64,000 nucleotides of DNA from DASVEG01 sp035540495 (GCA_035540495.1 DATLGL010000063.1:62001-126000), one strand, 5' to 3'. Shown: positions 42,048-51,130, numbered from the stretch's first letter. Made by a program: numbers and translations. Notes: generated from the letters alone by a model not told the origin.

Positions 42048-42919
42048 CGCCCGTCCGGGCCGTCGTCGTCCATCGCAACCAGCCCGAGCGCTGCCGGCGC
42101 ACGGTGGCCGCGCTGCACGACCAGGGAGTGCCCGTCGACGTCGTGATCGTCGACAACGCGTCGACGCCGGAGGCTGTCGCCACCGTGCGAGCGATCGGCG
42201 GCGCACGCGTCGTCGAGAGCGGCGGCAACCTCGGGTTCGGAGGCGGAGCGAACACCGGCATCCGCATGTGGCTCTGCGAGCCAAACGACGCCACCCGCGA
42301 CTGGGTGCTGGTGCTGCCGCACGACGCCGAGCCCGCGCCCGACTGCCTGCGCCGCATGCTCGAGGCCGTTTCCGCACCATCGCTCTCAGACGTCGGCATG
42401 GTGAGTGCCGAGTACGGCGACGACGAGGTGCCGGTGGTCGATGCGTACTTCGGGGCCCTCACTGCACCGGCCGAACGCGGCGAGGGGTTCGTCGAAGCCG
42501 ACTACGCCCACGGGACGTTCCTCCTGCTTCGCCGCGCGATGGTCCGCGAGGTCGGGCTGTTCGACGAGGCGTACTTCGCGTACTGCGAGGAGGCCGACCT
42601 GTCGCTGCGCGCCCGCCGCGCCGGGTGGCGGTCCGGGATGGTCTGGGGCGCGGTCGTCAAGAACCCGCACCAGGGTTCGCCGCCGCCTCTCGTCGACTAC
42701 CTCATGGTGCGCAACACGGTGGTGCTCGTCCGCCGCCACTTCGGTCGCTACCGAGCTGTCATCCGGTTTCTCATCGTCGCCGCGTCGACGCCTTGGCACG
42801 CGCTGCGTTCCGGCGGATCGCGCTCACCGTGGTTCGACGCCCGCGCGCGCCTGTACGCGTTGCGCGACCTGGTGCTCCTGCGCCTCGGCCCCCCGCCACC
42901 AGAGCTCCTCGAGCGGTAG
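42044..42919 (+). CDS. Glycosyltransferase family 2 protein
   Basis: This 291-residue GT-A enzyme opens with VRAVVVHRNQPERCRRTVAA and has the donor phrase VDVVIVDNASTPEAVATV, ESGGNLGFGGGANTGIRMW, the FLLLRRAMVREVGLFDEAYF acceptor-loop segment and the EEADLSLRARRAGW catalytic region. This is the rhamnosyl/glucosyl-transferase-like type seen in cell-surface polysaccharide genes. Its GTG start is coupled to the glgA stop. It may act on a glucan primer or an unrelated envelope glycan. Confidence 0.9.
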   Translation: MTPVRAVVVHRNQPERCRRTVAALHDQGVPVDVVIVDNASTPEAVATVRAIGGARVVESGGNLGFGGGANTGIRMWLCEPNDATRDWVLVLPHDAEPAPDCLRRMLEAVSAPSLSDVGMVSAEYGDDEVPVVDAYFGALTAPAERGEGFVEADYAHGTFLLLRRAMVREVGLFDEAYFAYCEEADLSLRARRAGWRSGMVWGAVVKNPHQGSPPPLVDYLMVRNTVVLVRRHFGRYRAVIRFLIVAASTPWHALRSGGSRSPWFDARARLYALRDLVLLRLGPPPPELLER

Positions 42920-42984
42920 CCTTACGGCGTTCGACCCCGCAGCGGGTCCGGCTGGGGATTCGCGGGGACGAGCGGGAGGTGGAC

Positions 42985-43356
42985 ATGTCGACCAAGGAAC
43001 ACGACTTCGGGATCGTGCAGGCGAAGCACGCCAACGGAACGCGCATGGTGCGTCCCGACGGCGAGCTCGACATCGCCACCGCGCCTGCGCTCCGAGACTT
43101 CGTCGAGGAACTGTGGTCCGACGGTGTCGACGACGTCTTCCTCGACCTGAGCCACCTCGAGTTCATCGACTCCCGAGGCCTCGGTGTGCTCGTGGAGCTC
43201 CATCGTCAAGCGGCGGTGGCGCATCGACGGCTGGAGATGGGAGGGGCTTCGCCGAGCCTGAGCCGCCTGTTCGAGATCAGCGGCGTGGTGCACATCCTCC
43301 ACCTCGTGCCGGTGCCGGCGTACGAGGCGCCTTCGTCGCCGTCAGCCGCGAACTGA
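42985..43356 (+). CDS. STAS-domain anti-sigma factor antagonist
   Basis: This 123-residue protein is a SpoIIAA/RsbV-like single STAS domain: MVRPDGELDIATAPALRDFV and DLSHLEFIDSRGLGVLV. The Ser after Asp in IDSRG (S63) matches the phosphorylated Ser of SpoIIAA. In its unphosphorylated form it should bind an RsbW-like kinase and free a sigma factor. It is preceded by a good GGGAGG ribosome binding site, unlike many neighbours, and converges on a two-gene transcript carrying an RsbW-like ATPase with only 4 bases between stops. Confidence 0.93.
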   Translation: MSTKEHDFGIVQAKHANGTRMVRPDGELDIATAPALRDFVEELWSDGVDDVFLDLSHLEFIDSRGLGVLVELHRQAAVAHRRLEMGGASPSLSRLFEISGVVHILHLVPVPAYEAPSSPSAAN

Positions 43357-43360
43357 CGAG

Positions 43361-43879
43361 CTACTCGCCGCGGAGCTTCGAGGAGGCGAGCAGCGCCTCG
43401 ACGTCGGCCTCCGCCCACGGCAGCGGCTCCGCCCCGTCGACCTGCGCGACGAACTCGCCCAGGAACCACCTGCGGTACGCGATCGCCTCGGGCGGGGTCG
43501 CGAGTGTGAGGAGCGACTCGCCCCGGCGGCAGTAGTCGTCGCACTCGTCGAGCATCTGGTTGAGCGAGATGCACGCCGGCTTCACCGCATGCGGCAACTC
43601 GTAGACGAGGTCGATCGTCTCGTCTCCACGCGCCACCGCCTCGTCGAGCAACTGGACCTGTTCGGCGCTGAACGACTCGAACTGCGCGTTGATGATCTCG
43701 ACGAGCTCGAAGAGTCGCTTCGGGACGTCGACGTCGTGCTCCTGCGAACCGATCAGGATCAACTGGAACTCGCGCTGGAGCTCGGCCTGATGTTCCGACG
43801 CCCGAGCGTGGACCGGCACCGGCAGGCCCGTCACGACGACGCGATGGAGCTGCATCGGTGCCTCCGGGGTGTCGGTCAC
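43361..43879 (-). CDS. Conserved protein coupled to RsbW-like ATPase, function unknown
   Basis: This 172-residue, mostly helical acidic protein has phrases FQLILIGSQEHDVDVPKRLF, DETIDLVYELPHAVKPACIS and MLDECDDYCRRGESLLTL. The GTG start overlaps the TGA of the ATPase gene, so the two proteins are made in equal amounts and probably act together. It could regulate or sense for the anti-sigma kinase. I recognise no domain and no enzymatic motif. Two Cys in the DECDDYC stretch might bind metal or form a redox pair. Confidence 0.75.
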   Translation of the reverse strand: MTDTPEAPMQLHRVVVTGLPVPVHARASEHQAELQREFQLILIGSQEHDVDVPKRLFELVEIINAQFESFSAEQVQLLDEAVARGDETIDLVYELPHAVKPACISLNQMLDECDDYCRRGESLLTLATPPEAIAYRRWFLGEFVAQVDGAEPLPWAEADVEALLASSKLRGE

Positions 43880-44310
43880 AGCGGCTGCACGGCGTCGAGG
43901 TCGAACTCGAACGACGACCCGTTCGACGCGACGTCGATCTCGAACCACACGATCTTGCCGCCGTCCGGTCGGTCGTCGACGCCCCAGGTGCGCGACATCG
44001 AAGCGACGAGGTGCAGACCCCGGCCGCTACCCGCGAGGGCGCTGAACGAGCGCATCGCCGGCGGCGTCGGGCTGGCGTCGCCCACCCCGACCCGCAGGAC
44101 GTCGCCGGTCAACGACACCTCGACCGTCACCGGCGTGCGCGCGTGCAGCACCGCGTTCGTGACGAGCTCGCTGACGAGGAGCACCGTCTGATCGAGAACC
44201 GAATCGGCTTCGAGTCGCCCCAGCAGGTGGGCGACGAAGCGACGCGCGTGACGCGGAGCCTCCGGCGATGGGTCGAAGGTGCGGGTCTCGCCGCCGCCTT
44301 CCGCAGTCAC
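43876..44310 (-). CDS. RsbW-like anti-sigma factor / serine kinase (HATPase_c)
   Basis: This 144-residue GHKL ATPase has an N-box VLLVSELVTNAVLHARTPV, a G1 box VGVGDASP and a G2 box GSGRGLHLVASMS. This is the small stand-alone form (RsbW/SpoIIAB or PP2C-linked HATPase). It should bind ATP, phosphorylate a STAS protein and hold a sigma factor. The GTG start (44310) has a TAGGAA box 8 bases upstream. It is coupled to the 172-residue unknown protein and lies opposite the STAS gene at 42985, so a local partner-switching set is likely. Confidence 0.9.
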   Translation of the reverse strand: MTAEGGGETRTFDPSPEAPRHARRFVAHLLGRLEADSVLDQTVLLVSELVTNAVLHARTPVTVEVSLTGDVLRVGVGDASPTPPAMRSFSALAGSGRGLHLVASMSRTWGVDDRPDGGKIVWFEIDVASNGSSFEFDLDAVQPL

Positions 44311-44354
44311 GGCGCGCGTTCCTACTACAGCGCTGCCAGCTAGCCCAACATCCC

Positions 44355-45425
44355 TCAGGCGACGAACTCGCCGACGCCGAGATCGACACCCGCTTCGAAG
44401 GTCCGCTTCGCGCAGATCTTCGCGAGGTCGCCGGCCCGGGCGTTGACGGTGAAGTCGAGCTGGCCGAACAGCAGCGCGCCCACCAGCATCACGAGCAGCA
44501 CCATCTTCCGGTACTCCTCGAAGGTGTCCGCGGCCGAGGGCATCGCGATGCCGTTCGCTTCCAGTCCCGATCTCCATCGCTCGACCAGGTCACGCTCGGT
44601 CTCGCGTCGCTGATCGGTCGGTACGCAGTTGGCGATGAAGTAGGCGACGTCGTACATGCCCTGGCCGACCGCGAGCGCCTGCCAGTCGATCGGGATCACC
44701 CCGCCGGCGGACTCGAAGAACATGTTGTCGAGCCGGTAATCCGAGTGGTAGATCGTCGACGGGAAGGGCTCCTCGTGCAGCCTCTCCTTGAACGTCGGGA
44801 TCGCTCGCTCGACCCATGCCACCGCCGGAGCCGGAAGTTCAGCGGCGAGGTCGACCATGAACTTCGGGAACACGCCCTCGAGCATCGGCTGAAGCGCCTC
44901 GTAGGTCGGATCGGTCTTCACTCGCGGGAGCCAGTCGAAGACCTCGCTCTCGCGGCCCCACCAGGCGGCATGGAACGGAACGAGCCATTCGATCGCCCGT
45001 CGCGCATCCTCCACCGAGGTCCCCGCGACCTGATCACCCACCCGTGCGAACGACAGGTCTTCGAGCACCAGCGACCACAAGCCCTCGTCCGGGTAGCCGT
45101 CGGCGTAGAAGCACCTCGCCGTTCGGCAGGGGAGCGTCGGTGCGACGTCGTTGTAGAACCGTGCTTCTCGCTCCCACAGCCGCAGCAACTGGCCGAGCAT
45201 CACCGCGCCGGGCTCGTCGCTCGGGAGCTTCCCGATCACCGACGACGGTAGAGACGTGCCGACGTCGTCGGCGTAGGTGAGGTCGAGGCGGGCCAGCTTG
45301 CCGGTGAAGCCCTCGCCGACGGCGATCTCCGTGAGCCGGACGTCGCTGATCCGAGCTTCGAGGACTGACGAGAGCCACTCGGGCGTGAAGTCGGAGAGAT
45401 GACGCGGGGGGACGACGTCTGCCAT
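44355..45425 (-). CDS. Phosphotransferase / kinase-like protein (APH or ecdysteroid-kinase-like fold)
   Basis: This 356-residue protein has a protein-kinase-like fold: SLVLEDLSFARVGDQVAGTS, catalytic loop YHSDYRLDNMFF (H-x-D-x-x-x-x-N), and metal-binding PIDWQALAVGQGMYDVAYFI. It fits the APH/CHK-like phosphotransferase group that is abundant in actinobacteria and acts on small molecules. The substrate is unknown. A resistance function should not be assumed. The ATG 45425 is preceded by TATCCC at 7 bases. Confidence 0.85.
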   Translation of the reverse strand: MADVVPPRHLSDFTPEWLSSVLEARISDVRLTEIAVGEGFTGKLARLDLTYADDVGTSLPSSVIGKLPSDEPGAVMLGQLLRLWEREARFYNDVAPTLPCRTARCFYADGYPDEGLWSLVLEDLSFARVGDQVAGTSVEDARRAIEWLVPFHAAWWGRESEVFDWLPRVKTDPTYEALQPMLEGVFPKFMVDLAAELPAPAVAWVERAIPTFKERLHEEPFPSTIYHSDYRLDNMFFESAGGVIPIDWQALAVGQGMYDVAYFIANCVPTDQRRETERDLVERWRSGLEANGIAMPSAADTFEEYRKMVLLVMLVGALLFGQLDFTVNARAGDLAKICAKRTFEAGVDLGVGEFVA

Positions 45426-45432
45426 GAGAAGT

Positions 45433-45438
45433 GGGATA
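45433..45438 (-). promoter_or_regulatory. Leaderless -10 box for phosphotransferase gene
   Basis: TATCCC on the minus strand lies 7 bases before the ATG at 45425; no ribosome binding site is present. Confidence 0.4.
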
Positions 45439-45498
45439 TCACGGATGGACGGCGACCGGTTGCACCCCCGGCGGGGAGGTCGCGGCCAGAATGCTCCG

Positions 45499-46080
45499 AT
45501 GCGTGTGCTGCTCGTCGCCGCCCCGGGTGCTGGGAAGGGGACCCAGGCGACGCGCATCGCGCAGCGCTACGGGATCACCCACATCTCGAGCGGCGACCTC
45601 TTGAGACGCCACGTGCAGCGAGGGACGACGATCGGCCGCAAGGTGCAGGCGTTCGTCCAGCGGGGCGACCTCGTGCCTGACGAGATCGTGATCTCCATCC
45701 TCAGCGAGCCGGTGCTCGAGGCGGCAGGCGCGGGCGGCTACGTGCTCGACGGGTTCCCGCGGACGGCGCACCAGGCGGAGATGGCCTACGAGCTCGCCCA
45801 TCCCCTCGACGTCGAGGTCCAGGTGACCGTCGCCCTCGACGTGCCTCGTGACGAGTTGCTGCGCCGGCTCCTCCATCGGGCGGCCGTCGAGGGACGCGCC
45901 GACGACACCGAGGCCGTCATCCTCCACCGCCTCGACGTCTACGACGAGACGTCGAACGCGCTGCTCGGGTACTACGACGGCCGGGGGATCCTTCGAAGGG
46001 TCGACGGGCTCGGCACGGTCGACGAGGTCAGAAAACGGATCTGGGACGCACTCGATCCGTTCCGCCGCGTCGCCGAGTAG
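45499..46080 (+). CDS. adk: Adenylate kinase-family protein, short (no zinc lid) form
   Basis: This 193-residue nucleoside monophosphate kinase has a P-loop VAAPGAGKGTQATR, the AMP-binding HISSGDLLR, the DGFPRT motif and a reduced lid (HRAAVEGRADDTEA), as in the short actinobacterial Adk. It interconverts ATP, AMP and ADP. It is not in the ribosomal-protein operon where adk usually lies in bacteria, so it may be a second copy or a moved one. The start ATG 45499 places the P-loop at the expected position 7-15. Confidence 0.85.
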   Translation: MRVLLVAAPGAGKGTQATRIAQRYGITHISSGDLLRRHVQRGTTIGRKVQAFVQRGDLVPDEIVISILSEPVLEAAGAGGYVLDGFPRTAHQAEMAYELAHPLDVEVQVTVALDVPRDELLRRLLHRAAVEGRADDTEAVILHRLDVYDETSNALLGYYDGRGILRRVDGLGTVDEVRKRIWDALDPFRRVAE

Positions 46081-46084
46081 CGGG

Positions 46085-47365
46085 TCAGATCGCGTCGTAG
46101 CCGACGAGCCACGGCCGGCCGCTGCGGCGGCGATGGCCGAGCATCAGCAACGTGCCGGCCAGGATCGCGAGCGTTCCGAGCACGCGGGTTCGGATGGGGT
46201 GGGTCTTGGTCCACTCGCTGATCGGAAGACCCGACGCCGAGAACACCGCGGCGCTCCCGTCGGACTCCTGACGGTCGACCGCACCGGCGATGCCGTGGGT
46301 CAGCCCGGGCGTGGGCGGCGCAGCCGGCGTGGACAGCGCCGCAGCGAGGTTCGCGAGAGGGGCAGGCGTCGCGTCGTCGGTCGCCGGTGTTGCCGTGGTC
46401 AGCAGGTGCGACAAGGCGGTCGGACCATCGAGGCCGTTGCTCATCAGCGATGCCAGTGCGCCCGTGACGTACGCCGCGGCCATCGACGTGCCGGACAGGC
46501 ATCCGGTGCCCGCCGCCTCGATCTCTCGGGGATACGTCGAGAGCACGCCCGCCTCGGGGCATGCGCCGCCCGCTTCGCCACCGGGGGCCATCAGCCCCCA
46601 CCGGGCGGTGCCGGGCAGGTTCGAGTACGAGGCCTTGACGCCTTCGGCGTTGACGGCACCGACGAGCAGCATCGGCACCGAGCGCAGGTCGGGATCGGTG
46701 AGGGTGATCGACCGGTTGCCGGTCGAGGCAACGACGACGGCGCCGTTGCGCCAGGCGTCGACGATCGCGTCGGCGAGATCGCCGTCCTTCCAGTCGAGGT
46801 CGACGCCGGCGTCGATCGAGAGGTTGATGAGGTCGGCATCACGGCTGGTGGCCCAGCGCACGCCGGCGACGACGTCACCGAGCTGCCCCAGCGCCCGGCA
46901 CGTCCGCTCCTGCCCCTTGCCCTCGCAGGTGTTCGTGAGCGAACGGACCGCCAGCAGCTGCACCCCCGGTGCGACACCGTCGGGCGCCTTCCCGACCCGG
47001 CGAGCGCCGATGATCCCCGCGATGTGGGTGCCGTGACCGTTGTCGTCGATCACGTCGTCGGTGCAACGGGCGGGGTTGCCGCCGCTGCCGACGCAGTTCG
47101 CGGCGCCCGCGATGCGGCCTGCGAACGCCGGATGGTCGGCGTCGATGCCGGAGTCGACGACGGCGACCTTGATCCCGTCGCCGGCGGGACGGTCCGCCGG
47201 CACGCCGAGAGCGGTGAACGCCCACGAGGTGGACGTGCTCCGCTCACTTGCCTTCGGCAGCGTCTGGTCTGCGGCCGCCGGACCTGCGAACGCCAGCACG
47301 ATCACCAGCGCCGAGAACAGCGCTGCGATCACTTTCAGGGCGCGTGAGGGGAGAGGGTTCTGCAC
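46085..47365 (-). CDS. Mycosin-like subtilisin (S8) protease, membrane-anchored
   Basis: This 426-residue protein has a signal peptide (KVIAALFSALVIVLAFAGPA). Its catalytic triad is D71 (VAVVDSGID), H111 (DDNGHGTHIAGI) and S294 (LSGTSMAAAYVTG), with an oxyanion-type N in STGNRS. A C-terminal TM helix (VLGTLAILAGTLLMLGH, about 396-414) is followed by a short basic tail. This is the architecture of mycosins: exported, anchored, active site outside. No type VII secretion genes are in the window, so the partner is unknown. It has internal Cys pairs that may form disulfides. It converges on adk with 4 bases between the stops. Confidence 0.9.
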   Translation of the reverse strand: MQNPLPSRALKVIAALFSALVIVLAFAGPAAADQTLPKASERSTSTSWAFTALGVPADRPAGDGIKVAVVDSGIDADHPAFAGRIAGAANCVGSGGNPARCTDDVIDDNGHGTHIAGIIGARRVGKAPDGVAPGVQLLAVRSLTNTCEGKGQERTCRALGQLGDVVAGVRWATSRDADLINLSIDAGVDLDWKDGDLADAIVDAWRNGAVVVASTGNRSITLTDPDLRSVPMLLVGAVNAEGVKASYSNLPGTARWGLMAPGGEAGGACPEAGVLSTYPREIEAAGTGCLSGTSMAAAYVTGALASLMSNGLDGPTALSHLLTTATPATDDATPAPLANLAAALSTPAAPPTPGLTHGIAGAVDRQESDGSAAVFSASGLPISEWTKTHPIRTRVLGTLAILAGTLLMLGHRRRSGRPWLVGYDAI

Positions 47366-47454
47366 GAGGGGGTCCGGTGTCGGGGGGCGACGCCGCGCAT
47401 GTACCCACGACCGCCGGATGCCATGCCGCCTGTCGCGGCAGGATCAGCGCGCGA

Positions 47455-49917
47455 TCAGCGAGGCTCGACCGGCCAGTCGTGCTTCGGGTAGCGGCCCGCC
47501 ATTTCTTTGCGGACGTCGTGCCACGAGCCGGTCCAGAACCCTTCGAGATCGGACGTCACCTGAACCGGGCGTCCTGCGGGGGAGAGCAGGTGGAAGACGA
47601 TCGGGATCTGGCCGTCCAGCACGGTCGGCGTCGTGGTGAGACCGAACGCGTCCTGGACCTTCACGGCGATCACCGGTGGATCGGCGGTGTAGTCGACCGC
47701 CACCCGCCGTCCCTTGGGAAGCCGGATCTCGCTCGGAGCGAGGCGGTCGAGCGCCCCGTGGAGGTGTGGCGGGACGAGTCGGAGCAGCGTCCGCTCGAGA
47801 TCGATCCCGTCGAGGTCTCGCCGTGAGGTCGCCGTCGACAGATCGATGGCGGCGAGGAGCGCCCGGTCGCTCACGTCGGCCCAGCCGTCACCGGCGCGAT
47901 GACGGTGGAGGAAGGCGAGGCGGGCACGCAACGCCACTGCCTTGTCGGTCCAGCGCAGCGACGTGATCCCGGCGCTGCGCAGCCGTTCCCGGATGATGCG
48001 CTCGGTGGCTGGTCCGCTCGGAGCCCGTCGCTCGACGACACCGAGCCGCACCTGGCCGAGGTTCCGCTCGACACGTTCGATGACGTCGTCTCGCTCGCGA
48101 TCCCACACGACCGAGGAGTGCTCGGTGACCTGATCGGCGAAGACCTCGAGCAGCTCCTCGGCGTCGATCGCTGCGGCCAGCCGGATGCGGGCATCCTTGC
48201 GGTGTCCGTCGAGATCGGCTGCGACGACGAAGGCCTCGCCGGCGAGGGAGTCGGTCGGCCGCACCCATGCGGCGCTACCGCCGGTGAGCTTGAACCGGCC
48301 GGGGGTCGTGCCGTCCCGATTCTGCGCGACGCGATCGGGATAGGCGAGCGCCAGCGTGAGCCCGGCGCGATCGATGCGCACACCGCCGGGCTCCACGCCC
48401 ACCCGCCTCGCGAGGTCGTACGCGGAGGCGCGCACGCTGCCGAGCGCGCGCCCGTCGGCCCTCGGATGGCGGCGGTCAGCGTCGGCGAGCAGCTCGAGCC
48501 GGACCGCCAGATCGGCCGGTAGCTCGTCAGGATGGCCGCGCAGCACGTCGCGGTCTTCTAGCAATGCGGCGAGCATGCAGGCGAGCCACCCGTCGCCCGA
48601 CGCGCGACTCGCCACGACCATGTGGCCGAGCCGTGGGTGGAGGGGGAGCGTCACCATCCGCGACCCGATCGGCGTGATACGGCCATCGCCGTCGACGGCG
48701 CCGAGCGACCGAAGGAGCGCAACACCCTCGACGACTGCCCGCGCCGGCGGCGGATCGAGGAACGGCACGACGCGAGCGTCGTGAACCCCCCACGACGCCA
48801 GTTCGAGCGCGAGCCCTGCGAGGTCGACCTGGCTGATCTCCGGCTCGAGGTGAGGTCGGCGAGCGGCGTGCTCCACCTTCGACCACAACCTGTAGGCGAC
48901 GCCGGGTTCGATGCGCCCGGCGCGCCCGGTCCGTTGGTCTGCCGAGGCCTTCGATGCGGTGACGGTCGTGAGTCGCGTCATGCCGGTGCGGGTGTCGAAG
49001 CGCGGCACCCGCGCGAGCCCAGCGTCGACCACGACCCGCACCCCCTCGACCGTCATGCTCGTCTCCGCGATGTCGGTCGCGATCACGACCCGACGCCGAC
49101 CGTCGCGCGACGGCGCGAGGGCGGCGTCCTGCTCTGCAGCCGACAGCGCGCCGAACAACGGCCGGAGATCGGCCATCCCGTCGGCTCCCTCGATCTGCAG
49201 CGCCTGTTGCACCCGCCGGATCTCGGCCGCACCCGGGAGGAACACGAGGACGTCGCCCGCTTCCTCCCGGAGCGCCTTCATCACGGCGGCGGTGGTCGCG
49301 TCGTCGAGCCGCTCCTTCGGGCGCTTCGGGAGCCACCGCACCTCGACCGGGTGCTGCCTGCCCTCGCTCGTGACGACGGGCGCTTGCCCGAGGTGGTCCG
49401 ACACCCGCTGCACGTCGAGCGTCGCCGACATCACGAGGAGCCTGAGGTCGGGCCGCAGCGACCGCCGCACGTCGAGCGCCAGCGCGAGACCGAGGTCTCC
49501 CTGCAGGTTCCGTTCGTGGAACTCGTCGAAGACGAGCAGGCCGACGCCGCCGAGCTCCGGATCCGACTGCAGGCGCCTGGTGAGCACCCCCTCCGTGACG
49601 ACCTCCACCTTCGTGCGGTCGCTCACCCGCCGGTCGTCTCGCGTGCGGTAGCCGACGATGCCGCCGACGCCGTCGCCGACGAGGTCGGCCATCCGTCTGG
49701 CCGCGGCGCGGGTGACGACGCGGCGGGGTTCGAGCACCACGATCCGCTGGTCGCGAAGCCATGACGCGCCGAGCAGGCGGAGGGGCACGACGGTGGTCTT
49801 GCCCGCGCCCGGCTCCGCCGTCAGCACCGCCACACCCGGGTCGTCGAGCGCGGCACGGAGCGTGTCGATCGAGGCCTCGACGGGCAGGCCGGTGTCGGGG
49901 AAGGAGAGCGATGGCAC
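47455..49917 (-). CDS. hrpB: ATP-dependent helicase HrpB
   Basis: This 820-residue DEAH-type RNA-helicase-family protein has motif I TAEPGAGKTTVVPLRLL, DEFHERNLQ, MSATLD, IATDIAETSMTVEG and DQRTGRAGRIEPG. The HA2 and HrpB-specific C-terminal domains follow, ending FHLLSPAGRPVQVTSDLEGF. The length is normal for HrpB. The start GTG 49917 was chosen because it gives the conserved opening LSFPDTGLPVEASIDTLRAA. HrpB has been implicated in mRNA processing and other RNA work, but its role in actinobacteria is unclear. It is divergent from an acyltransferase gene. Confidence 0.94.
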   Translation of the reverse strand: MPSLSFPDTGLPVEASIDTLRAALDDPGVAVLTAEPGAGKTTVVPLRLLGASWLRDQRIVVLEPRRVVTRAAARRMADLVGDGVGGIVGYRTRDDRRVSDRTKVEVVTEGVLTRRLQSDPELGGVGLLVFDEFHERNLQGDLGLALALDVRRSLRPDLRLLVMSATLDVQRVSDHLGQAPVVTSEGRQHPVEVRWLPKRPKERLDDATTAAVMKALREEAGDVLVFLPGAAEIRRVQQALQIEGADGMADLRPLFGALSAAEQDAALAPSRDGRRRVVIATDIAETSMTVEGVRVVVDAGLARVPRFDTRTGMTRLTTVTASKASADQRTGRAGRIEPGVAYRLWSKVEHAARRPHLEPEISQVDLAGLALELASWGVHDARVVPFLDPPPARAVVEGVALLRSLGAVDGDGRITPIGSRMVTLPLHPRLGHMVVASRASGDGWLACMLAALLEDRDVLRGHPDELPADLAVRLELLADADRRHPRADGRALGSVRASAYDLARRVGVEPGGVRIDRAGLTLALAYPDRVAQNRDGTTPGRFKLTGGSAAWVRPTDSLAGEAFVVAADLDGHRKDARIRLAAAIDAEELLEVFADQVTEHSSVVWDRERDDVIERVERNLGQVRLGVVERRAPSGPATERIIRERLRSAGITSLRWTDKAVALRARLAFLHRHRAGDGWADVSDRALLAAIDLSTATSRRDLDGIDLERTLLRLVPPHLHGALDRLAPSEIRLPKGRRVAVDYTADPPVIAVKVQDAFGLTTTPTVLDGQIPIVFHLLSPAGRPVQVTSDLEGFWTGSWHDVRKEMAGRYPKHDWPVEPR

Positions 49918-49929
49918 GGGGTGCCCAGT

Positions 49930-49953
49930 CTCCCCCAGGCGGAACTGGGGGAG
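49930..49953. promoter_or_regulatory. Perfect inverted repeat in the hrpB/acyltransferase spacer
   Basis: CTCCCCCAG (49930-49938) and CTGGGGGAG (49945-49953) form a perfect 9-bp inverted repeat with a 6-base spacer, 12 bases upstream of the hrpB GTG and 43 bases upstream of the acyltransferase ATG. Its place in a divergent spacer suits an operator; as RNA it would also form a strong hairpin in the 5' region of either transcript. Confidence 0.5.
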
Positions 49954-49996
49954 AGCCCTGGTTCCGCGATCTCGCCGTCGAACCGACGATGAGGAC

Positions 49997-51130
49997 ATGG
50001 TCGCTCTCGCCGAACCGCGCCTCCCCCTGTCCACCGTCGCGGCGCCCACGCCCACGTCGATCGCGACGCAGACGCCGACGCCGACAACGGCTCGCGATCG
50101 CTTCGTCGACCTGCTCCGGGCCGGGAGCCTGATGGTCGTCGTCGCGTGGCACTGGGTGTTCACCGTCGTGATCTGGAAGTTCGACGGTCCCCACGCGTCG
50201 AACCCGCTGGGCTCCACCCGTGGTCTGTGGCTGCTCACGTGGCTGTTCCAGGTGATGCCGCTGTTCTTCTTCGTCGGCGGCTTCGTCCACTCCCGCACAT
50301 GGACTCCGGGACGCTACGGCTCGTTCCTCCGGAAGCGGCTCGGGCGTCTGGTCGTGCCGGCCGCCGCGGCCATCGCCGCTGTCGGCGCGGGCGGGCTCCT
50401 CGCGAACGAGCTTCTCGACTCGCCCCCGTGGTTGCCGCGAGCCGTGATCCTCATCCTCAGCCCGCTGTGGTTCCTCGGCGTGTACGTGCTGCTCGTGTTC
50501 GCCACGCCGATCGCGGCCGCGGCCCACCGCCGGTTCGGCGAGCTCGCGGTCGTCGCGCTGGCCGGCGCGGCAGCCGTCGTCGACGTCCTCCGCTTCCGTT
50601 TCGAGACGCCGTACGCCTCTGTGCTGGCGTGGATCGTCGTGTGGGGCTTCGCCCACCAGTTCGGGTTCCACTACGAGCGGCTGGTCGCGGCGCCTCGCCG
50701 CTTCGCCTGGTGCCTGGTCCTGGGCGGCGCCTACGCCTTGGGCGCGCTCACCAACATGGGCCACTACCCGAAGTCGATGGTCGGCGTCCCTGGTGAAGCC
50801 ATCTCGAACATGGCCCCGCCGACGGTCTGCATCGTCGCCCTCTGCGCTCTCCAGGTCGGCGTCGCCCTCCTGATCCGGGATGCGGCGCTGAGGGCGCTCG
50901 ACCGGCCGCGTGTCTCGCGAGTGGTCGGCTGGGTGAGCGAGAACTCGATGCCGCTCTACCTCTGGCACGGCGTCGGGCTCGGCATCGCCTACGGGACGCT
51001 CCGGTTCGTGGCCGGGATCACCGTTCCGGAAGAGACGACGTCGGCGTGGTGGCTCCAGCGTCCGTTGTGGATCCTCGCACCGGCGCTGGCGACGCGGCCG
51101 CTGCTTCGCCTGGCACGCCGTCTCGGCTGA
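49997..51130 (+). CDS. Acyltransferase family 3 membrane protein
   Basis: This 377-residue protein has about ten TM helices and the Acyl_transf_3 features RDRFVDLLRAGSLMVVVAWH, FQVMPLFFFVGGFVHSRTW, the following SFLRKRLGRLVVPA and a C-terminal LYLWHGVGLGI. Members acylate membrane-embedded or exported carbohydrates. The first 30 residues are Thr/Pro-rich and variable. There is no specific target in the neighbourhood. Confidence 0.9.
   Translation: MVALAEPRLPLSTVAAPTPTSIATQTPTPTTARDRFVDLLRAGSLMVVVAWHWVFTVVIWKFDGPHASNPLGSTRGLWLLTWLFQVMPLFFFVGGFVHSRTWTPGRYGSFLRKRLGRLVVPAAAAIAAVGAGGLLANELLDSPPWLPRAVILILSPLWFLGVYVLLVFATPIAAAAHRRFGELAVVALAGAAAVVDVLRFRFETPYASVLAWIVVWGFAHQFGFHYERLVAAPRRFAWCLVLGGAYALGALTNMGHYPKSMVGVPGEAISNMAPPTVCIVALCALQVGVALLIRDAALRALDRPRVSRVVGWVSENSMPLYLWHGVGLGIAYGTLRFVAGITVPEETTSAWWLQRPLWILAPALATRPLLRLARRLG

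Noticed and set aside
39438..42380. 980-codon minus-strand open frame opposite glgC, glgA and the GT2 gene
   Set aside because: Antisense to three well-supported enzymes, with no recognisable motif.
44355..45425. Antibiotic resistance kinase
   Set aside because: The kinase-like fold is clear, but nothing ties it to an antibiotic substrate, and the family is broad in actinobacteria.
46085..47365. Type VII secretion locus around the mycosin-like protease
   Set aside because: No EccB/C/D/E or WXG100 genes are present in the window; the architecture alone is not enough.
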